The notes under the pieces are model-generated. The model was not told where the DNA came from and did no database searches. It saw only the letters and a program-made list of their open reading frames with translations. The position numbers were made by a program, and so were the translations under genes. From Treponema sp. (lineage in GTDB: Bacteria; Spirochaetota; Spirochaetia; Treponematales; Breznakiellaceae), in assembly GCA_031289935.1 (NCBI GenBank), contig JAITON010000023.1, forward strand, positions 1 to 13,635: a DNA stretch of 13,635 bases, in the 5' to 3' direction. Position 1 is the first letter of the stretch. Each line of letters opens with the position of its first letter. Positions 13,121-13,635 of this stretch are shown here, in pieces.

Positions 13121-13635
13121 GCCTGCTTGAAATCATCATCATCGCCATAGGTTTATCCATGGACGCCTTTGCGGTGTCGGTTTCCCTGGGGCTCTCGGTG
13201 CAAGGGGCCGGCTATCGGGAAATGGCGGCGGCGGGCCTCTCCTTCGGCCTCTTCCAGGCCCTGATGCCCACGGCGGGCTACTTCCTGGGGCTGAGTTTTG
13301 CCGATAAAATCAGCGCCTTTGACCACTGGATCGCCTTTGGGCTCCTGGGCATTATCGGCGGGAAGATGATCAAGGATAGTTTCGCCAGGCATGGAGCGGC
13401 AAAACCGGCGGGGAACCCCTTCCGGCCCCTCAACATGCTGCTGCTGGCCCTGGCCACCAGCATTGACGCCCTGGCGGTGGGCATTACCTTCGCGTTTTTC
13501 CAGGCAGCGATTTTTGCGGCAGCTCTCCTCACCGGCCTGATCACCGGCGTCATTTCCATGGGGGCGTGCAAATCGGGAGGCTTTTCGGCAGCCGTTACCA
13601 GGCAAAGGCCGAGTTTGCCGGGGGTGCGGTACTGG
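13117..13635 (+). CDS. mntP: Manganese efflux pump MntP, partial, with an apparent frameshift
   Basis: The start GTG (13117-13119) overlaps the amidohydrolase stop as GTGA. The reading frame gives a six-helix exporter pattern: GLSMDAFAVSVSLGLS with D16, and the internally repeated TSIDALAVGITFAF with D117. These paired MDAFA/SIDALAVG motifs carry the Mn2+-binding aspartates of MntP, which exports Mn2+ across the inner membrane. Through M148 the protein is normal. After that the frame reads GACKSGGFSAA, unlike MntP. Adding one base to the G run at 13560-13564 restores GVQIGRLFGSRYQAKAEFAG, which matches the MntP C-terminal half. So either the gene is broken (or phase-variable at the G run) or one G was lost in sequencing or assembly. 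The window ends before the true C-terminus. Confidence 0.75.
   Translation, partial: MSLLEIIIIAIGLSMDAFAVSVSLGLSVQGAGYREMAAAGLSFGLFQALMPTAGYFLGLSFADKISAFDHWIAFGLLGIIGGKMIKDSFARHGAAKPAGNPFRPLNMLLLALATSIDALAVGITFAFFQAAIFAAALLTGLITGVISMGACKSGGFSAAVTRQRPSLPGVRYW

Overview
The window looks like a chromosomal segment of a spirochaete, most likely a Treponema or close relative. This rests on the gene set (a LolA-like carrier, a RodZ-type membrane HTH protein and RimO in a row; a Na+-pump oxaloacetate decarboxylase operon; a long gene resembling a family I remember as spirochaete-restricted) and is an inference, not a database result. Coding regions are GC-rich, while several intergenic stretches are AT-richer and full of short repeats.

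Left end (1-1280): the 5' part of an ECF-type S-component gene (TrpP-like) on the minus strand, with a consensus sigma70 promoter and two abutting 18-bp palindromes covering its transcription start. Next come a small two-segment membrane protein flanked by imperfect direct repeats, and a scrambled, internally deleted remnant (686-911) of a repeated protein family. That remnant keeps its ribosome binding site and a consensus promoter. Between promoter and remnant lie two sets of 21-bp-period palindromic repeats.

Middle (1284-5655, plus strand): an exported beta-barrel-like protein with its own strong promoter, then about 550 bp of gene-free sequence holding three imperfect inverted-repeat (REP-like) elements. 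After these comes a compact operon: LolA-like lipoprotein carrier, RodZ-like cell-shape protein, and RimO (ribosomal protein S12 methylthiotransferase). RimO converges on a 519-aa minus-strand gene (5714-7273) of unknown function whose promoter places the transcription start at or next to its ATG.

Divergent intergenic region (7274-7991): a striking array of eight exact-length 42-bp units (sixteen 21-bp half-units) plus a partial unit at 7421-7774. It is followed by the consensus promoter of the oad operon, with a doubled GCCTAGGC palindrome at the predicted start site.

Right half (7992-13635, plus strand): oadG-oadA-oadB encode the gamma, alpha and beta subunits of a membrane Na+-pumping oxaloacetate decarboxylase. 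The alpha subunit is unusual in carrying two tandem biotinyl domains. An amidohydrolase and an mntP manganese-exporter gene follow with 8-bp and overlapping junctions. mntP appears to carry a one-base deletion in a G run at 13560-13564 and is cut by the window end.

The most unusual theme is 21-bp periodicity. It occurs in two divergent intergenic regions and, as heptapeptide-coding duplications, inside two genes. I cannot assign a function to it.
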